Shown: positions 26,727-36,246, counted from the stretch's first letter. The stretch: DNA of 64,000 bases from Ammoniphilus resinae (GCF_017873965.1 NZ_JAGGKT010000008.1:62001-126000); one strand, 5' to 3'. Made by a program: numbers and translations. The notes: a model not told the origin generated them from the letters alone.

Positions 26727-27109
26727 CCACTTACATTTTCTTCGGCTTTGGTATGCTCACTACATTCTACTTCAATCTTCCCCGAAGTCTCATTAATGTT
26801 AACGGTATATTTCCCATCGATAGGACACTCAGGGAATGACTTAAGATAATTCACCTCAACTAACCCTTCAATGACATCGTCTTTCTCCGGATCAATATCT
26901 GTCCCAGGATACTCAAAATTATCAATATAATAACTCTCCACCTGTGCCTCAATCATCTTTCGATTCGCATCACAGCTGTTTTTCTGGGCTTTTTCCGCGG
27001 CACTGCGATAATCCGGAAGGGCAATCATCATTAAAATCCCGATGATCGCAATCACAATACACATTTCCAAAAAGGTAAAACCGTTCTCATTCATTATTTT
27101 CTTCTTCAT
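26723..27109 (-). CDS. comGC: Competence major pseudopilin ComGC
   Basis: Major competence pilin, 128 residues from ATG at 27109 (GGAGGT six nt before). Class III leader NENGFTFLEMCIVIAIIGIL with the invariant Glu, then DYRSAAEKAQKNSCDANRK and a second Cys (FPECPIDG), the disulfide pair typical of ComGC. It is assembled into the transformation pilus by ComGA and ComGB after ComC processing. Confidence 0.93.
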   Translation of the reverse strand: MKKKIMNENGFTFLEMCIVIAIIGILMMIALPDYRSAAEKAQKNSCDANRKMIEAQVESYYIDNFEYPGTDIDPEKDDVIEGLVEVNYLKSFPECPIDGKYTVNINETSGKIEVECSEHTKAEENVSG

Positions 27110-27128
27110 CTGCAAACCTCCTCATTTT

Positions 27129-28169
27129 TTAAATCTGGCCAATAATCCCGAATAAAGGAAGAAACATCGTTAACATCATCACCAAAATAACAATTCCATT
27201 GCCAACAATCATAAACAATTCAGTTCTTGAAGCGGTTTTTTCAATCCATTGATCCAATTCTTCTTCCAGTTGGGTCCCTATCTGTTTTAGAGACACGCCC
27301 AGCGTTCCTGTTTCTTCGGAAATTCGTAAGACTTCATAAACAAATTCAGGAAGCCATTGAACTTTTTTACAGGCACTTGCCAGTGACGACCCTTTTAACA
27401 ATTCCTTCTCAATTGTAAGAAACGCATGTTTTACTAGGGCTGAACGGGATTCTACGGAAAAAAGCTTGCATATCTGTAAAATCGTAATCCCGCTCTCCAG
27501 AAGCAATCCCATTTGCACGGTAAGAAAGGAGGATAACGATAACGTAAAATAGGTTGAAAAAAAAGGCAGTTTCAAACGGAATTTTTCAAACAGAAGCGGA
27601 TTTCTTCGCTTAAAGCTAACCCAAAAAACGACTAGAAATAGGAAAGCTAATAGAAACCAGGCAAAATATTCGTTCCACCAAGTAATCCATTGAATCATAT
27701 GTACAGTAAACCAGGGAAGCTGAATCTGAAAGGTTTGATACAACGCAGTAAATTGGGGGAACAAATACCGAAAAAGCAGGTAGAAGGTTAAAACCGAGGT
27801 CAACAACACAATTACGGGGTAAGTCGATGCTTTTTGGTACTGCTGCAGCCGTTTATGCTTCTTCTGATAAAAACGGCTGATGGAATGCAAGGTTGGAGTT
27901 AGTTGCCCATGTAATTCTGAGGAGGAGATGACTAAACAATAAAAGGCTGGACAACCAACGGTTTTCAGGGAAACGGAAAGTGGTCTCCCTTCTGTAAGTA
28001 ACTTTTCTAATAAGCGATAGTCCTCTTTTCTTCGTCTATTGGTCGTTGACTTTTCGAGCAGTTGAACAGCTTTCAATAAAGGGATTCCCGCTTCGACAAG
28101 CTGCTGAAGATTGAAGCTAAATTCCGCCAGATGCTGATCTGTCCAATTTTTATTCCACATCGGCAACAA
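27129..28169 (-). CDS. comGB: Competence pilus platform protein ComGB
   Basis: GspF/PilC-type inner-membrane platform protein, about 346 residues. It has three predicted membrane segments (near 112-135, 160-185 and 320-342) and two repeats of the T2SF domain, including LLESGITILQICKLF and EETGTLGVSLKQIG. It overlaps comGA by about 20 nt. The start is TTG at 28169 or ATG at 28160. Confidence 0.9.
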   Translation of the reverse strand: MLPMWNKNWTDQHLAEFSFNLQQLVEAGIPLLKAVQLLEKSTTNRRRKEDYRLLEKLLTEGRPLSVSLKTVGCPAFYCLVISSSELHGQLTPTLHSISRFYQKKHKRLQQYQKASTYPVIVLLTSVLTFYLLFRYLFPQFTALYQTFQIQLPWFTVHMIQWITWWNEYFAWFLLAFLFLVVFWVSFKRRNPLLFEKFRLKLPFFSTYFTLSLSSFLTVQMGLLLESGITILQICKLFSVESRSALVKHAFLTIEKELLKGSSLASACKKVQWLPEFVYEVLRISEETGTLGVSLKQIGTQLEEELDQWIEKTASRTELFMIVGNGIVILVMMLTMFLPLFGIIGQI

Positions 28170-29241
28170 GTACCCTTTGAAATTCGCTTATCGTGGTAAT
28201 GCCTTGTCTAACCTTCTCTTTTAACTTCATGTTCAACGTACAAAATCCTTTGGTTCGAAGATAGGCTCTAATTTGTGAGGCTGCGGTTTTCTGGATGATA
28301 TATGGATGCAGATCATCCTGGATGGGAAGAACTTCAAAAACAGCTTGTCTTCCAAAATAACCAGTGTTTTTGCATTTCAAGCAATTCCCGGGCGTTGCAC
28401 ATGTACATAATTTGCGTATCAATCGCTGAGCAATAAGGCCGGTTAGGGCCGAAGTAATTAAATAAGGTTCGACCCCCATATCGAGTAAGCGGGTAATCGC
28501 ACTAGCCGAGTCTTTAGAATGCAAGGTCGACAACACGAGATGTCCTGTCAGAGCAGCACGAAAAGCAATTTCTGCTGTCTCCTGATCACGAATCTCACCT
28601 ACAAGGATCACATCAGGATCCTGCCGCAGGGAGGCACGTAGACCAGTAGAAAAAGAAAGACCTGATCTTGGGTTAACTTGTACCTGGTTCACCCCTTGAA
28701 CATGGTATTCCACAGGATCCTCCAGGGCTATCACATTGCGTTCGTGTCGATGAATTTCTTGCAGCATCGCATAAAGTGTCGTGGTTTTCCCCGAACCAGT
28801 TGGTCCTGTAACGAGAATCATTCCTTGGGATTGGTGAATCAATTTACGTATTTCTTGGCATTGCCCTTCATCAAGTCCGAGTAGTGGTAAAGATTGATAG
28901 GGAAGTCGTTTGGAAAGCAGTCGGAGGACTATTTTTTCACCGTGGATAGTGGGGAGGGTTGAAAGCCGGATATCTGTCTCTTGAGTCTCTGTTGCGTAGA
29001 CAAATCCTCCATCTTGGGGAAGTCGCCGTTCGCCAATGTCTAAACCAGCAAGCAACTTTAGTTTCGATACCATAGGCAGCCCCCAGGCTTCTTCCTTCTG
29101 GTCAAAATGGATCAGCATTCCATCAATACGAAGCCTAATCTGTAGACCATCCGGAACGGGTTCAAGATGAATATCACTGGCCCTTCGGGTAACTGCCTCT
29201 TCCAATACAAAAGAAAGATAGGAAGAAACATCATTCATCAA
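28150..29241 (-). CDS. comGA: Competence pilus assembly ATPase ComGA
   Basis: GspE/PilB-family secretion ATPase of 363 residues. Walker A GPTGSGKTTTLYA, the Asp box LEDPVEY, Walker B DPDVILVGEIRD, the His box AALTGHLVLSTLH, and a C-terminal tetracysteine CTCATPGNCLKCKNTGYFG. It powers assembly of the competence pilus. First gene of the seven-gene comG operon. ComK dependence is known for B. subtilis, but I do not see a convincing ComK site in the 90-bp upstream region. Confidence 0.95.
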   Translation of the reverse strand: MMNDVSSYLSFVLEEAVTRRASDIHLEPVPDGLQIRLRIDGMLIHFDQKEEAWGLPMVSKLKLLAGLDIGERRLPQDGGFVYATETQETDIRLSTLPTIHGEKIVLRLLSKRLPYQSLPLLGLDEGQCQEIRKLIHQSQGMILVTGPTGSGKTTTLYAMLQEIHRHERNVIALEDPVEYHVQGVNQVQVNPRSGLSFSTGLRASLRQDPDVILVGEIRDQETAEIAFRAALTGHLVLSTLHSKDSASAITRLLDMGVEPYLITSALTGLIAQRLIRKLCTCATPGNCLKCKNTGYFGRQAVFEVLPIQDDLHPYIIQKTAASQIRAYLRTKGFCTLNMKLKEKVRQGITTISEFQRVLVADVE

Positions 29242-29331
29242 AGTTCACTCCTCTTTTTTCAGTTTCTTCTCTATCTTTCGACAATCACAAAATAGATTCC
29301 TGCAAGAATCGACTTTTTTCGAAAAAATTTT

Positions 29332-30507
29332 TTATTTTTTTATTAAACCTGAGGAAGCAATCCGGGAAACTACTTCTTTTAACACTTCTTCTTCCTCAAC
29401 AAGGGCAATCCGTACAAAACCTTCGCCTTTTTCCCCAAAGGCATTACCCGGAATGACAACTACACCCGCTTTCTCCAACAGTGTATACGCAAATTCCGCC
29501 GAAGAGTACCCCTTAGGAATTCGTGCCCAGACAAACATCGTTGCCTTCGGTTTATCGATCTCCCAGCCAATCTCAGTCAGACCATCAAGCAAGACATCAC
29601 GTCTTTTCTGATAGAGTTCTGCTACGCGATTGGGATAATCACCGCTAATATCCATGCGCAAGGCACTTATCGCTGCCTCTTGAACGGCGAGAAAAACACC
29701 ATAATCAATATTCGATTTTATAATCGACAGTGGCTTGATCAATTCCGTACGCCCAACCACATAAGCAATCCGGCATCCTGCCATATTAAAGCTTTTGGAT
29801 AAGGAATTGAATTCAATCGCAACCTCCTTCGCCCCATCAATCTCAAGAATACTTGGCGGACGGTATCCGTCAAAGGCTAGTTCGGAATAAGCTAGATCAT
29901 GAACAATAAGAATGTCATTGTCCTTAGCAAAACGTACAGCCTTTTCAAAGAAATCGCGGTCAGCGGTAGCAGCCAAAGGGTTATTCGGGTAGTTCAAAAT
30001 CATAAATTTCGCCCGCCTGGCAACATCGTCCGGAATCTGAGAAAAATCGGGAAGGAAATCATTCTCATTTAAGAGCGGCATCGGGTACATGTCACCACCG
30101 GCGATCACCACTCCGGCAGCATAGATGGGATACCCTGGGTCGGGAACAAGGACAAGGTCACCTGGATCGATCCAGGCCTGTGCCATATGGGCAAGTCCAT
30201 CCTGCGACCCCATTAAGGCATGGACCTCTTGTTCAGGGTTAAGCTTTACAGAAAACCGATGTTCATACCAATCAGCTACAGCTTGACGAAAAGGATTCGA
30301 TCCTTCCGTCGTTGGATAGCGATAATTAGCTGGATTTTGCACAGCCATCACGAGCGCCTCCATGATATGTGGAGCAGGTGGGTGATCAGGGCTACCGATT
30401 CCCAAATCAATAACCTTCGTACCGCGGTTTTCGACAACTCGCCTTCTTTGGGCCATTTCGGTAAAAATCGCTGAAGACAAGCTTTGAAGTCTTTTAGATG
30501 GTTTCAT
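29332..30507 (-). CDS. Aminotransferase class I/II (LL-diaminopimelate or PatA-like)
   Basis: Fold-type I PLP aminotransferase of 391 residues. Motifs: GIGSPDHPP near the N-terminus, NYPNNPLA, HDLAYSELAFDGYRPPS, and the PLP-lysine segment SLSKSFNMAGCRIAYVVG. It looks most like the DapL/PatA/AlaC group. An LL-diaminopimelate aminotransferase annotation is commonly given to such genes, but substrate specificity cannot be read from sequence. ATG at 30507 follows GGGGAGGAA. It is divergent from nothing and lies upstream of comGA with only 90 bp between. Confidence 0.85.
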   Translation of the reverse strand: MKPSKRLQSLSSAIFTEMAQRRRVVENRGTKVIDLGIGSPDHPPAPHIMEALVMAVQNPANYRYPTTEGSNPFRQAVADWYEHRFSVKLNPEQEVHALMGSQDGLAHMAQAWIDPGDLVLVPDPGYPIYAAGVVIAGGDMYPMPLLNENDFLPDFSQIPDDVARRAKFMILNYPNNPLAATADRDFFEKAVRFAKDNDILIVHDLAYSELAFDGYRPPSILEIDGAKEVAIEFNSLSKSFNMAGCRIAYVVGRTELIKPLSIIKSNIDYGVFLAVQEAAISALRMDISGDYPNRVAELYQKRRDVLLDGLTEIGWEIDKPKATMFVWARIPKGYSSAEFAYTLLEKAGVVVIPGNAFGEKGEGFVRIALVEEEEVLKEVVSRIASSGLIKK

Positions 30508-30534
30508 CCTTCATTCCTCCCCTTGTTTATTTCC

Positions 30535-30572
30535 AGAAGAAAAGCTTCTCTTACAAAGAGAAGCTTTTCTTC
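30535..30572 (-). terminator. Terminator downstream of ylbG
   Basis: Near-perfect hairpin GAAGAAAAGCTTCTCTT / AAGAGAAGCTTTTCTTC with a four-base loop; on the minus strand the descending arm ends in a TTTTCTTC tract. Confidence 0.85.
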
Positions 30573-30573
30573 A

Positions 30574-30909
30574 TCATTTGGCTTCAATGATTTCCTTTTG
30601 TTCTGAAGGCACAGGGACAATCCCCTTCACATTAACCTCTTCCATTTTATAATCATACTCTTTAGCCTTATCGGGCTTTGAGTTTTTAAATTCCTTAGGT
30701 ATTTCATGGCGGTGTGAACGTTCAACCCGGGTAACAAAATCTAGACGTTCCAACCTTTTGATGATGTCATCCAAATCATCGGCAGGAACATACATACTGA
30801 CATAGTGAAGACGCCGGGAAATATAATGGATGTTCCCAAAGCGTCGAAGATTCTTGGCAGCCTTTAGATTTTTCACCCATACGGCAAGACCTAAACGCCT
30901 TTCCCTCAT
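30574..30909 (-). CDS. ylbG: YlbG family protein (DUF2129)
   Basis: Small cytosolic protein, 111 residues from ATG at 30909 (AGGGGGAT before it; an upstream in-frame ATG at 30933 places this ribosome site inside the gene and is rejected). Family features: RLGLAVWVKNLKAAKNLRRF, then YVSMYVP and VTRVERSHRHEIPKEF. In Bacillales ylbG follows ylbF, as here. Function unknown. It has a C-terminal polar extension of about 30 residues. Confidence 0.9.
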   Translation of the reverse strand: MRERRLGLAVWVKNLKAAKNLRRFGNIHYISRRLHYVSMYVPADDLDDIIKRLERLDFVTRVERSHRHEIPKEFKNSKPDKAKEYDYKMEEVNVKGIVPVPSEQKEIIEAK

Positions 30910-31033
30910 GCTTATCCCCCTACATTCTTGCATAGCATTACCCCTTGCAATCCCTAAATTGACATATATTTCACTAAAAATCGTATCATGTCAAACCCTG
31001 TTTATGCAAGAAAGAAAATAGCATGGATTCAAG

Positions 31034-31489
31034 TTAATGACACCCGCAGGCCCCTCCTGATCCACATCCACCCGTACTGCAGCTTCCTCCCACTTGATAG
31101 AGAGGGTTATCACTTGGAACCTTAATCCCTTCTGAAACACTGTCTGCGACCGTTCGACAAACGAGATAAAGCAATTCATCCATTACGTTCTCCGCCTTCT
31201 TAAAGGCCTTCACCGTTGGATGTGTCCACAAGTTTTTCTTCGCTTCACGAACCTCTTTATTGATTCGTGAATAATCCGGATGGTATTTCCCAAACCGTTG
31301 CACTTCTTCGTTCATCATTTTTATTTTTTGGAATTGGGAAATCATTTTCTGGGCTTCTGGATCATTATCCATCGCCTTTTTTGTTTCAATATATGTTTTC
31401 ATCTCTTCAGATGCTAGGATCAAATCAGCAATTTCATAGGATGTGGAGAGAATCTCCACCATGTTTAACTCTTGAACAGCTGTGGTCAT
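31034..31489 (-). CDS. ylbF: YlbF/YmcA family regulator RicF
   Basis: Helical protein of 151 residues, orthologue of B. subtilis YlbF (RicF). With YmcA (RicA) and YaaT (RicT) it forms a complex that promotes mRNA maturation by RNase Y and affects competence, sporulation and biofilm formation. The core DPEAQKMISQFQKIKMMNEEVQ is typical. The C-terminal Cys-rich tail (CSTGGCGSGGACGCH) fits the iron-sulfur clusters reported for the Ric complex. ATG at 31489 follows GGGGGGAAAAGGA. Confidence 0.9.
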   Translation of the reverse strand: MTTAVQELNMVEILSTSYEIADLILASEEMKTYIETKKAMDNDPEAQKMISQFQKIKMMNEEVQRFGKYHPDYSRINKEVREAKKNLWTHPTVKAFKKAENVMDELLYLVCRTVADSVSEGIKVPSDNPLYQVGGSCSTGGCGSGGACGCH

Positions 31490-31560
31490 TCCTTTTCCCC
31501 CCTTACTTTCTATTATACCTTAAATAAAGGGTGTACAAAATATCCCTTTTATTGCCAGAG

Positions 31561-33384
31561 TTATTTTGGGATCACCAATTGCACCCTGCCTATTTCCTCT
31601 AATGGAACTCTTAAAGGCTCGAATCCTTTATGCTTTCCTTCCAAAATCCAGAAACCATGATCATTTCCTAGTGCTTCTGGATGCAGAACCACTTCCTGTT
31701 TTTCACGTTCCAGGCGAATTTCTAGATTTAATTGAATGGCTTGTTGAAGTAGATCCCGCAAAGTGGAATGATGATACTTTTGATAATTGGCCATCCACAT
31801 TTTAGGGATTTGTCGTAATCCGGGCAGAGCATCTTCAAGTTCAGGAAAAATACTTTCGACTTTATAATCCTTGTTCGAAGTAGTCTCCTTCAAAATATGA
31901 ATCGGCGTGTCACGTTCCTCGGTATTCGCAGGGAAACCTCTCTCCGCAATCATGGAAAGATCCCACTTTTCTAGTTCTGCAACAAATTGATCCCACTTCT
32001 TCACATCCACGATGAAATGCAGATCCCCCAATTTCCGAACCAATATGTCTTGAATAGCGGGAATGCTTTCTAATTGGCTAGCTAAAGCCGGATCACTGAC
32101 CTCCACAAGGCGTACATCAAAATAGCGAATCCGCTGGATTTCTCCGTGCCATTGCCGAATGGTAACGGTAATATTTTCCGGGACTGGAGTTACACTTATG
32201 GATGTCAGCAGGTTACATAGGTCTTCCGCAGAATTTCCCTTTTCAAGAAATCCCTGTACCGATGTTTTCGTTAGCTTAAAACGCCACATTTCCCCCAGAT
32301 TCTGTAGTTCTGTAAATGATGCCACAAGCCATTTGGTTTTATAACCCGCAAATACTGGAACAAGGATTTCAAAATCAGGTTGAACATACGTAATTGGAAG
32401 TTGATCGGATTCCTGTCTACTGTTCCAGGACCAAAAAACATCCCCGTCTTCCTCCATAAAGTGGATGATGCCAAGGCAGCCTAAGGGAGAAAACAACTTT
32501 TCCCTAAGTACATCCGAAGGTGGGCTAGCTGAACCTAAGCTCTTTCGTACCTGATTCAAGGAATAAACCGAACCGCGCGGAAGCTCTTTCATTAACTCAA
32601 AAAGAAACCGAGTAGTCGGATCGAGATCCAGGTAATTTAACAGTTGGCTACAAAACAAGTCTTCCTGTTGTTCGAAGGATAAGTTTGTCCATTGCTGAAG
32701 GTCAACAGATTCGATTCTTCCATCCTTTTGCTTTAAAAACGAACAACGTGCCATCAGATCGAGCAAGATGGCCTCTTGTTTTTCGTATGGATAAATGGGC
32801 GGTGAAGGACATTGAAAACCTGCGGAATCCCAGGGAATTCCCACAATCTCCAGTAGCTTTCGAAGATGCTTTTTGGGAATCGTTCCTTTCTTTGTCAACT
32901 CCAAAGGATTGATTCTTACATGATTTACCGCTTGAAACAACCTATCTAAGATGTGATATGATGTGGTAATCGGGATTCGTCTTTGACACGTCCATTTAGA
33001 CTTGGCCAAAGAGAATTCCAGAGATGCCTTGCCGAATAAGAGTAATAAGTCAGAAGGCATCACATAAGCTAACTCACCCCACATGCGTCTTAACGTAAAG
33101 ATGATTCCTTTTCTCCTTAATTTGGTTAGCGCTACCCGAAAGCTAGCTGAACTAAGCTGAGAAACGCCTTGTTCCAACTCGCGGTAGGTTAACAGGTCGG
33201 TCCATTTATTAAATAAAAAGAAGCGGATAACCTCTTTTTCTTCCGTCGTCAGTTGGTTCCAAAAGGAATGAATATACTCCTCATCCAGGAGAAATGTAAG
33301 GTCATGAGCTGATTGGCCATGTTCCCCAATCATCTGAACTTTCACTCTTGAAGATTGCATTTCGTACATTTCGCTAAATTTCAT
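31561..33384 (-). CDS. Helicase-associated domain (Helicase_C_3-like) protein
   Basis: Protein of about 607 residues from ATG at 33384; an in-frame ATG at 33414 lacks a ribosome site. N-terminal winged-helix-like segments (about 45-120) precede a C-terminal domain that resembles the XPB/Ssl2-associated Helicase_C_3 family (ITYVQPDFEILVPVFAGYKT, then NITVTIRQWHGEIQRIRYFD). There is no ATPase motif. In related Bacillales such proteins are usually listed as helicase-associated domain proteins, often near an XPB-like helicase, which is not found in this window. Probable role in DNA transactions, not certain. Confidence 0.75.
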   Translation of the reverse strand: MKFSEMYEMQSSRVKVQMIGEHGQSAHDLTFLLDEEYIHSFWNQLTTEEKEVIRFFLFNKWTDLLTYRELEQGVSQLSSASFRVALTKLRRKGIIFTLRRMWGELAYVMPSDLLLLFGKASLEFSLAKSKWTCQRRIPITTSYHILDRLFQAVNHVRINPLELTKKGTIPKKHLRKLLEIVGIPWDSAGFQCPSPPIYPYEKQEAILLDLMARCSFLKQKDGRIESVDLQQWTNLSFEQQEDLFCSQLLNYLDLDPTTRFLFELMKELPRGSVYSLNQVRKSLGSASPPSDVLREKLFSPLGCLGIIHFMEEDGDVFWSWNSRQESDQLPITYVQPDFEILVPVFAGYKTKWLVASFTELQNLGEMWRFKLTKTSVQGFLEKGNSAEDLCNLLTSISVTPVPENITVTIRQWHGEIQRIRYFDVRLVEVSDPALASQLESIPAIQDILVRKLGDLHFIVDVKKWDQFVAELEKWDLSMIAERGFPANTEERDTPIHILKETTSNKDYKVESIFPELEDALPGLRQIPKMWMANYQKYHHSTLRDLLQQAIQLNLEIRLEREKQEVVLHPEALGNDHGFWILEGKHKGFEPLRVPLEEIGRVQLVIPK

Positions 33385-33447
33385 GGAATGAACACACCTC
33401 ACTGTCCCTATCATAACACGGATATACTGAATCCCAAAAATTCATAC

Positions 33448-33470
33448 TAAGAAAAGCTTCCATCGAAGCC
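33448..33470. repeat. Dispersed intergenic repeat, short copy
   Basis: TAAGAAAAGCTTC, Y, AT, Y, GAAGCC: 21 of 23 bases identical to 20543-20565. It contains a small palindrome (GGCTTC / GAAGCC type). Confidence 0.55.
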
Positions 33471-33507
33471 TATTGGAAAGAAAAAATTGCATTGGAGGGT
33501 GTTAATC

Positions 33508-33942
33508 ATGAAACAGCTTAGCATAAAAATAAATGGGAAGTTCATATTACTATGTCTAATGAGTATGCTTTTACTAATTGGTTGTACAGCACAGGCCGCA
33601 AATCCTGATTCAGAAAGGAAGGAAGGTCCATTGAAGGCGGAAATCATTGCTCCACCTTATCAGTCTGCTGTTGAAAATCAAGTGGAATCAGTGAAAAAAA
33701 AGGGTGGAATCAAGACTGTCACCTTAAAGGATAACCTCTATGTGATTTTTTCATTGGGGCAGCGCCCATCCGCTGGTTATAAGATTAATATAGAAAAAGT
33801 GGAAAAACAGTCGAACCAAATTGTTATTTATTATTCCGAGCAAAAACCGACGGGCATGGCCTTAACTGTTCTTACCTATCCAACTGTTGTATTGAAAATG
33901 CCAAAGTCAGATCTGCCAATCACTTTAAAAGCTATAAACTAA
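33508..33942 (+). CDS. PrcB C-terminal domain-like lipoprotein
   Basis: Lipoprotein of 144 residues from ATG at 33508 (GGAGG site); an earlier in-frame start at 33487 lacks a ribosome site. The signal peptide ends in lipobox LLIGC. The mature part matches the PrcB_C pattern: a NLYVIFSLGQRPSAGYKINI strand set and PTGMALTVLTYPTVVLKMPKS. In Treponema PrcB is a protease-complex accessory protein; in Firmicutes the domain occurs in lipoproteins of unknown role. Followed by a terminator. Confidence 0.82.
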   Translation: MKQLSIKINGKFILLCLMSMLLLIGCTAQAANPDSERKEGPLKAEIIAPPYQSAVENQVESVKKKGGIKTVTLKDNLYVIFSLGQRPSAGYKINIEKVEKQSNQIVIYYSEQKPTGMALTVLTYPTVVLKMPKSDLPITLKAIN

Positions 33943-33943
33943 A

Positions 33944-33972
33944 GAGTGTCCATTCGACACTCTTTTTTTCTT
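33944..33972 (+). terminator. Terminator after PrcB-like gene
   Basis: AGAGTGTC / GACACTCT around CATTC, followed by TTTTTTTC. Confidence 0.88.
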
Positions 33973-34044
33973 GGGCACAACCAATTCCCCTTTTGCATAC
34001 TTTGATAATACCCAATAAGGGACCTATCAAAAGGGGGCGTTATT

Positions 34045-35430
34045 ATGGGAATAGAATTGTTGCCTCTACACTGGACGTACCTTTTATTCGTATTTCTCAT
34101 ACTAGGTGTAATGATCTTTAGACGTGACACAACACTTGTCAGCATTCTTGGTATTTTTGCGATTGGAATTCTTACGACTGGATCCTTAACCATGTCAGTC
34201 GGAACAATCTTCAATAGTTTCGTCTTTGCAATCTCCGAACTGCTTGGCACGATCCTTGTCATTAGTATCATTGTCGCGATGAGCAAGGTTCTAACCGACT
34301 CAGGAGTCAATGAGGTCATGATTGGCCCCGTTGCAAAAATGATCAAAAGCCCGGGCTTTGCCTACTGGATTATCGGTATAGCGATGATGGTTATTTCCTG
34401 GTTTTTTTGGCCTTCTCCTGCCGTTGCACTGGTTGGTGCTGTTTTACTTCCTGTCGCCTTACGCGTAGGGCTTCCGGCTTTAGGCGTGGCTATGGCAATG
34501 AACTTATTTGGCCATGGAATTGCGCTTTCCGGGGACTTTATTATTCAGGGTGCGCCCGCAATCACTGCTGGTGCAGCAGGGATTCCTGTTGGAGATGTCG
34601 TTAGCGCTAGTGTTCCTTTGGTTTTCATCATGGGAGCGGTTACAACGATTACGGCCTTCTGGTTTTTACGCCGTGATATGAAGAGGGGGATATTGAAAGT
34701 TGATCAGAGTCAGCTAATGGATCTCAGGGTTGAAAAGAAAGTAAAACGTCAGCCTTGGATTGCCTGGATGGCCTTTATCATTCCTGTTTTATTTCTACTG
34801 GACGTATTAGCCATGGTTCTGTTTGATCTCCAGGGGGGAGATGCAACCGCTCTCGTAGGAGGAACAGCCATCATCATCCTTACCTTGACTACCTTGCTCC
34901 ATCATAAACAACTTCGGATGGAGAAGATTACTGAATATCTTATCCACGGTTTCCAATTTGGGTTTAAAGTGTTTGGTCCAGTCATTCCGATTGCTGCTTT
35001 TTTCTATTTAGGTGATTCAGGTCTTGTAAAAATTATAGGTGAGGTCCTGCCAGCTGGTTCTCAAGGGATTGTCAACGACCTCGGTGCAGCCCTTGCCGCC
35101 AACGTTCCACTCAATGCCCCCACTGGCGCGATTACTTTAACAACAGTCGGCGCAATCACAGGGCTGGACGGTTCAGGTTTTTCTGGGATCGCCTTGGCTG
35201 GATCCATTGCCCACCTATTTAGCCAGGCCATTGGTACCGGGATTGCTACGCTAACCGCGCTTGGCCAAATTGCTGCCATTTGGGTAGGTGGAGGAACTTT
35301 GGTTCCCTGGGCACTTATCCCCGCCGCAGCCATTTGTAATGTAGATCCCTTTGATCTAGCAAGAAGAAACCTAGTCCCTGTTCTGATTGGACTATTGGTG
35401 ACGACGATTGTAGCCATGTTTTTGTTGTAA
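34045..35430 (+). CDS. Multi-pass permease (ion transporter superfamily-like)
   Basis: Integral membrane protein of 461 residues with about 11-12 predicted segments, long Gly/Ala-rich helices and two re-entrant-like motifs (NLFGHGIALSGDFIIQGAP and NVPLNAPTGAITLTT), a pattern seen in IT-superfamily or GntP-like organic-anion transporters. A cytosolic loop near 210-235 is charged. Substrate unknown. ATG at 34045 follows AAGGGGGCG. Followed by a strong terminator, so it is monocistronic. Confidence 0.8.
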   Translation: MGIELLPLHWTYLLFVFLILGVMIFRRDTTLVSILGIFAIGILTTGSLTMSVGTIFNSFVFAISELLGTILVISIIVAMSKVLTDSGVNEVMIGPVAKMIKSPGFAYWIIGIAMMVISWFFWPSPAVALVGAVLLPVALRVGLPALGVAMAMNLFGHGIALSGDFIIQGAPAITAGAAGIPVGDVVSASVPLVFIMGAVTTITAFWFLRRDMKRGILKVDQSQLMDLRVEKKVKRQPWIAWMAFIIPVLFLLDVLAMVLFDLQGGDATALVGGTAIIILTLTTLLHHKQLRMEKITEYLIHGFQFGFKVFGPVIPIAAFFYLGDSGLVKIIGEVLPAGSQGIVNDLGAALAANVPLNAPTGAITLTTVGAITGLDGSGFSGIALAGSIAHLFSQAIGTGIATLTALGQIAAIWVGGGTLVPWALIPAAAICNVDPFDLARRNLVPVLIGLLVTTIVAMFLL

Positions 35431-35432
35431 TA

Positions 35433-35462
35433 CGGACCGGGCACTGCCCGGTTTTTATTATT
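35433..35462 (+). terminator. Terminator after the permease
   Basis: GACCGGGCA / TGCCCGGT arms followed by TTTTATT. Confidence 0.85.
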
Positions 35463-35517
35463 TAAATAATTTATAGTAAAATTCTTCCGCTATTTGATCC
35501 ACCAGCCCACGCTCGAC

Positions 35518-36120
35518 TTACCGTTTCCTATTTTTAGGGTCAACCTTCTTCCAATCTGACAGAAAGGCCACCACTTTCCCAAACCATAGCACAATTTTCG
35601 TACTATTATATATAGCAATATTTTTTCCGATCGCCTTACTCCCGACGATACCTGCGCTGCTAAGACCAGCAACCAGGACTGCTATCATGGATTGATAGGG
35701 TGTTAGTTGATCATTTAAACTAATGATTCTTAGAACTATTGTTGCGCCGGCAAAACCGGCGATATAACCCAGAACGTCTCCTACAACATCTGAAAAAAAG
35801 TTCGCATACTTTTCGGCGTTTTGGATCATCTGAATGCCTTTGCGGGCACCGTACACTTTTTTTGCAGCCATGGAATTAAACGGGCTTAATTCAGCAGCGG
35901 TGATTGCCACGGCGATTATATCTGCAACCGCACCAATGATAACAATACATAACAGAATGACCAAGGCAATTAATAAACTAGATTCTCGTAACAAGAGGTC
36001 GCTGATCAAACTAATTCCAACCGCAGTAAAAAAGGTCCAAATCGATATAATTAAAGCCCATCGAGTAAAGATGGTATTCTTTTTTCTTTCCTTTTTCGCT
36101 TTCCTCACATTCCGACTCAA
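35518..36120 (-). CDS. Uncharacterised membrane protein (annotated CorB-like in relatives)
   Basis: Protein of about 200 residues with four predicted helices. A basic N-terminus (RNVRKAKKERKK) leads into helices at about 20-40, 50-72, 115-135 and 142-160. The stretch DIIAVAITAAELSPFNSMAA followed by a Lys-rich connector and DVVGDVLGYIAG resembles Clostridium and Bacillus proteins listed as CorB-like transporters, although CBS domains are absent. The start is uncertain: TTG at 36120 has only a weak ribosome site. Confidence 0.7.
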   Translation of the reverse strand: MSRNVRKAKKERKKNTIFTRWALIISIWTFFTAVGISLISDLLLRESSLLIALVILLCIVIIGAVADIIAVAITAAELSPFNSMAAKKVYGARKGIQMIQNAEKYANFFSDVVGDVLGYIAGFAGATIVLRIISLNDQLTPYQSMIAVLVAGLSSAGIVGSKAIGKNIAIYNSTKIVLWFGKVVAFLSDWKKVDPKNRKR

Positions 36121-36246
36121 TAGGGAGGCCCCATTCCTGCTTTTTAGGAACCAGTTTAATCTGTCCTTTCTATAAAATCAAGGAGTTTGCAGAAAAAAAA
36201 CTCCCCTAACCAAATCAATCGGTCAAAAGGAGTATCATAGACTCAC

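Noticed and set aside
29242-29331. ComK boxes upstream of comGA
   Set aside because: A/T runs exist (for example AAAAAATTTTTT), but no pair of AAAA-N5-TTTT motifs at the usual spacing could be established.
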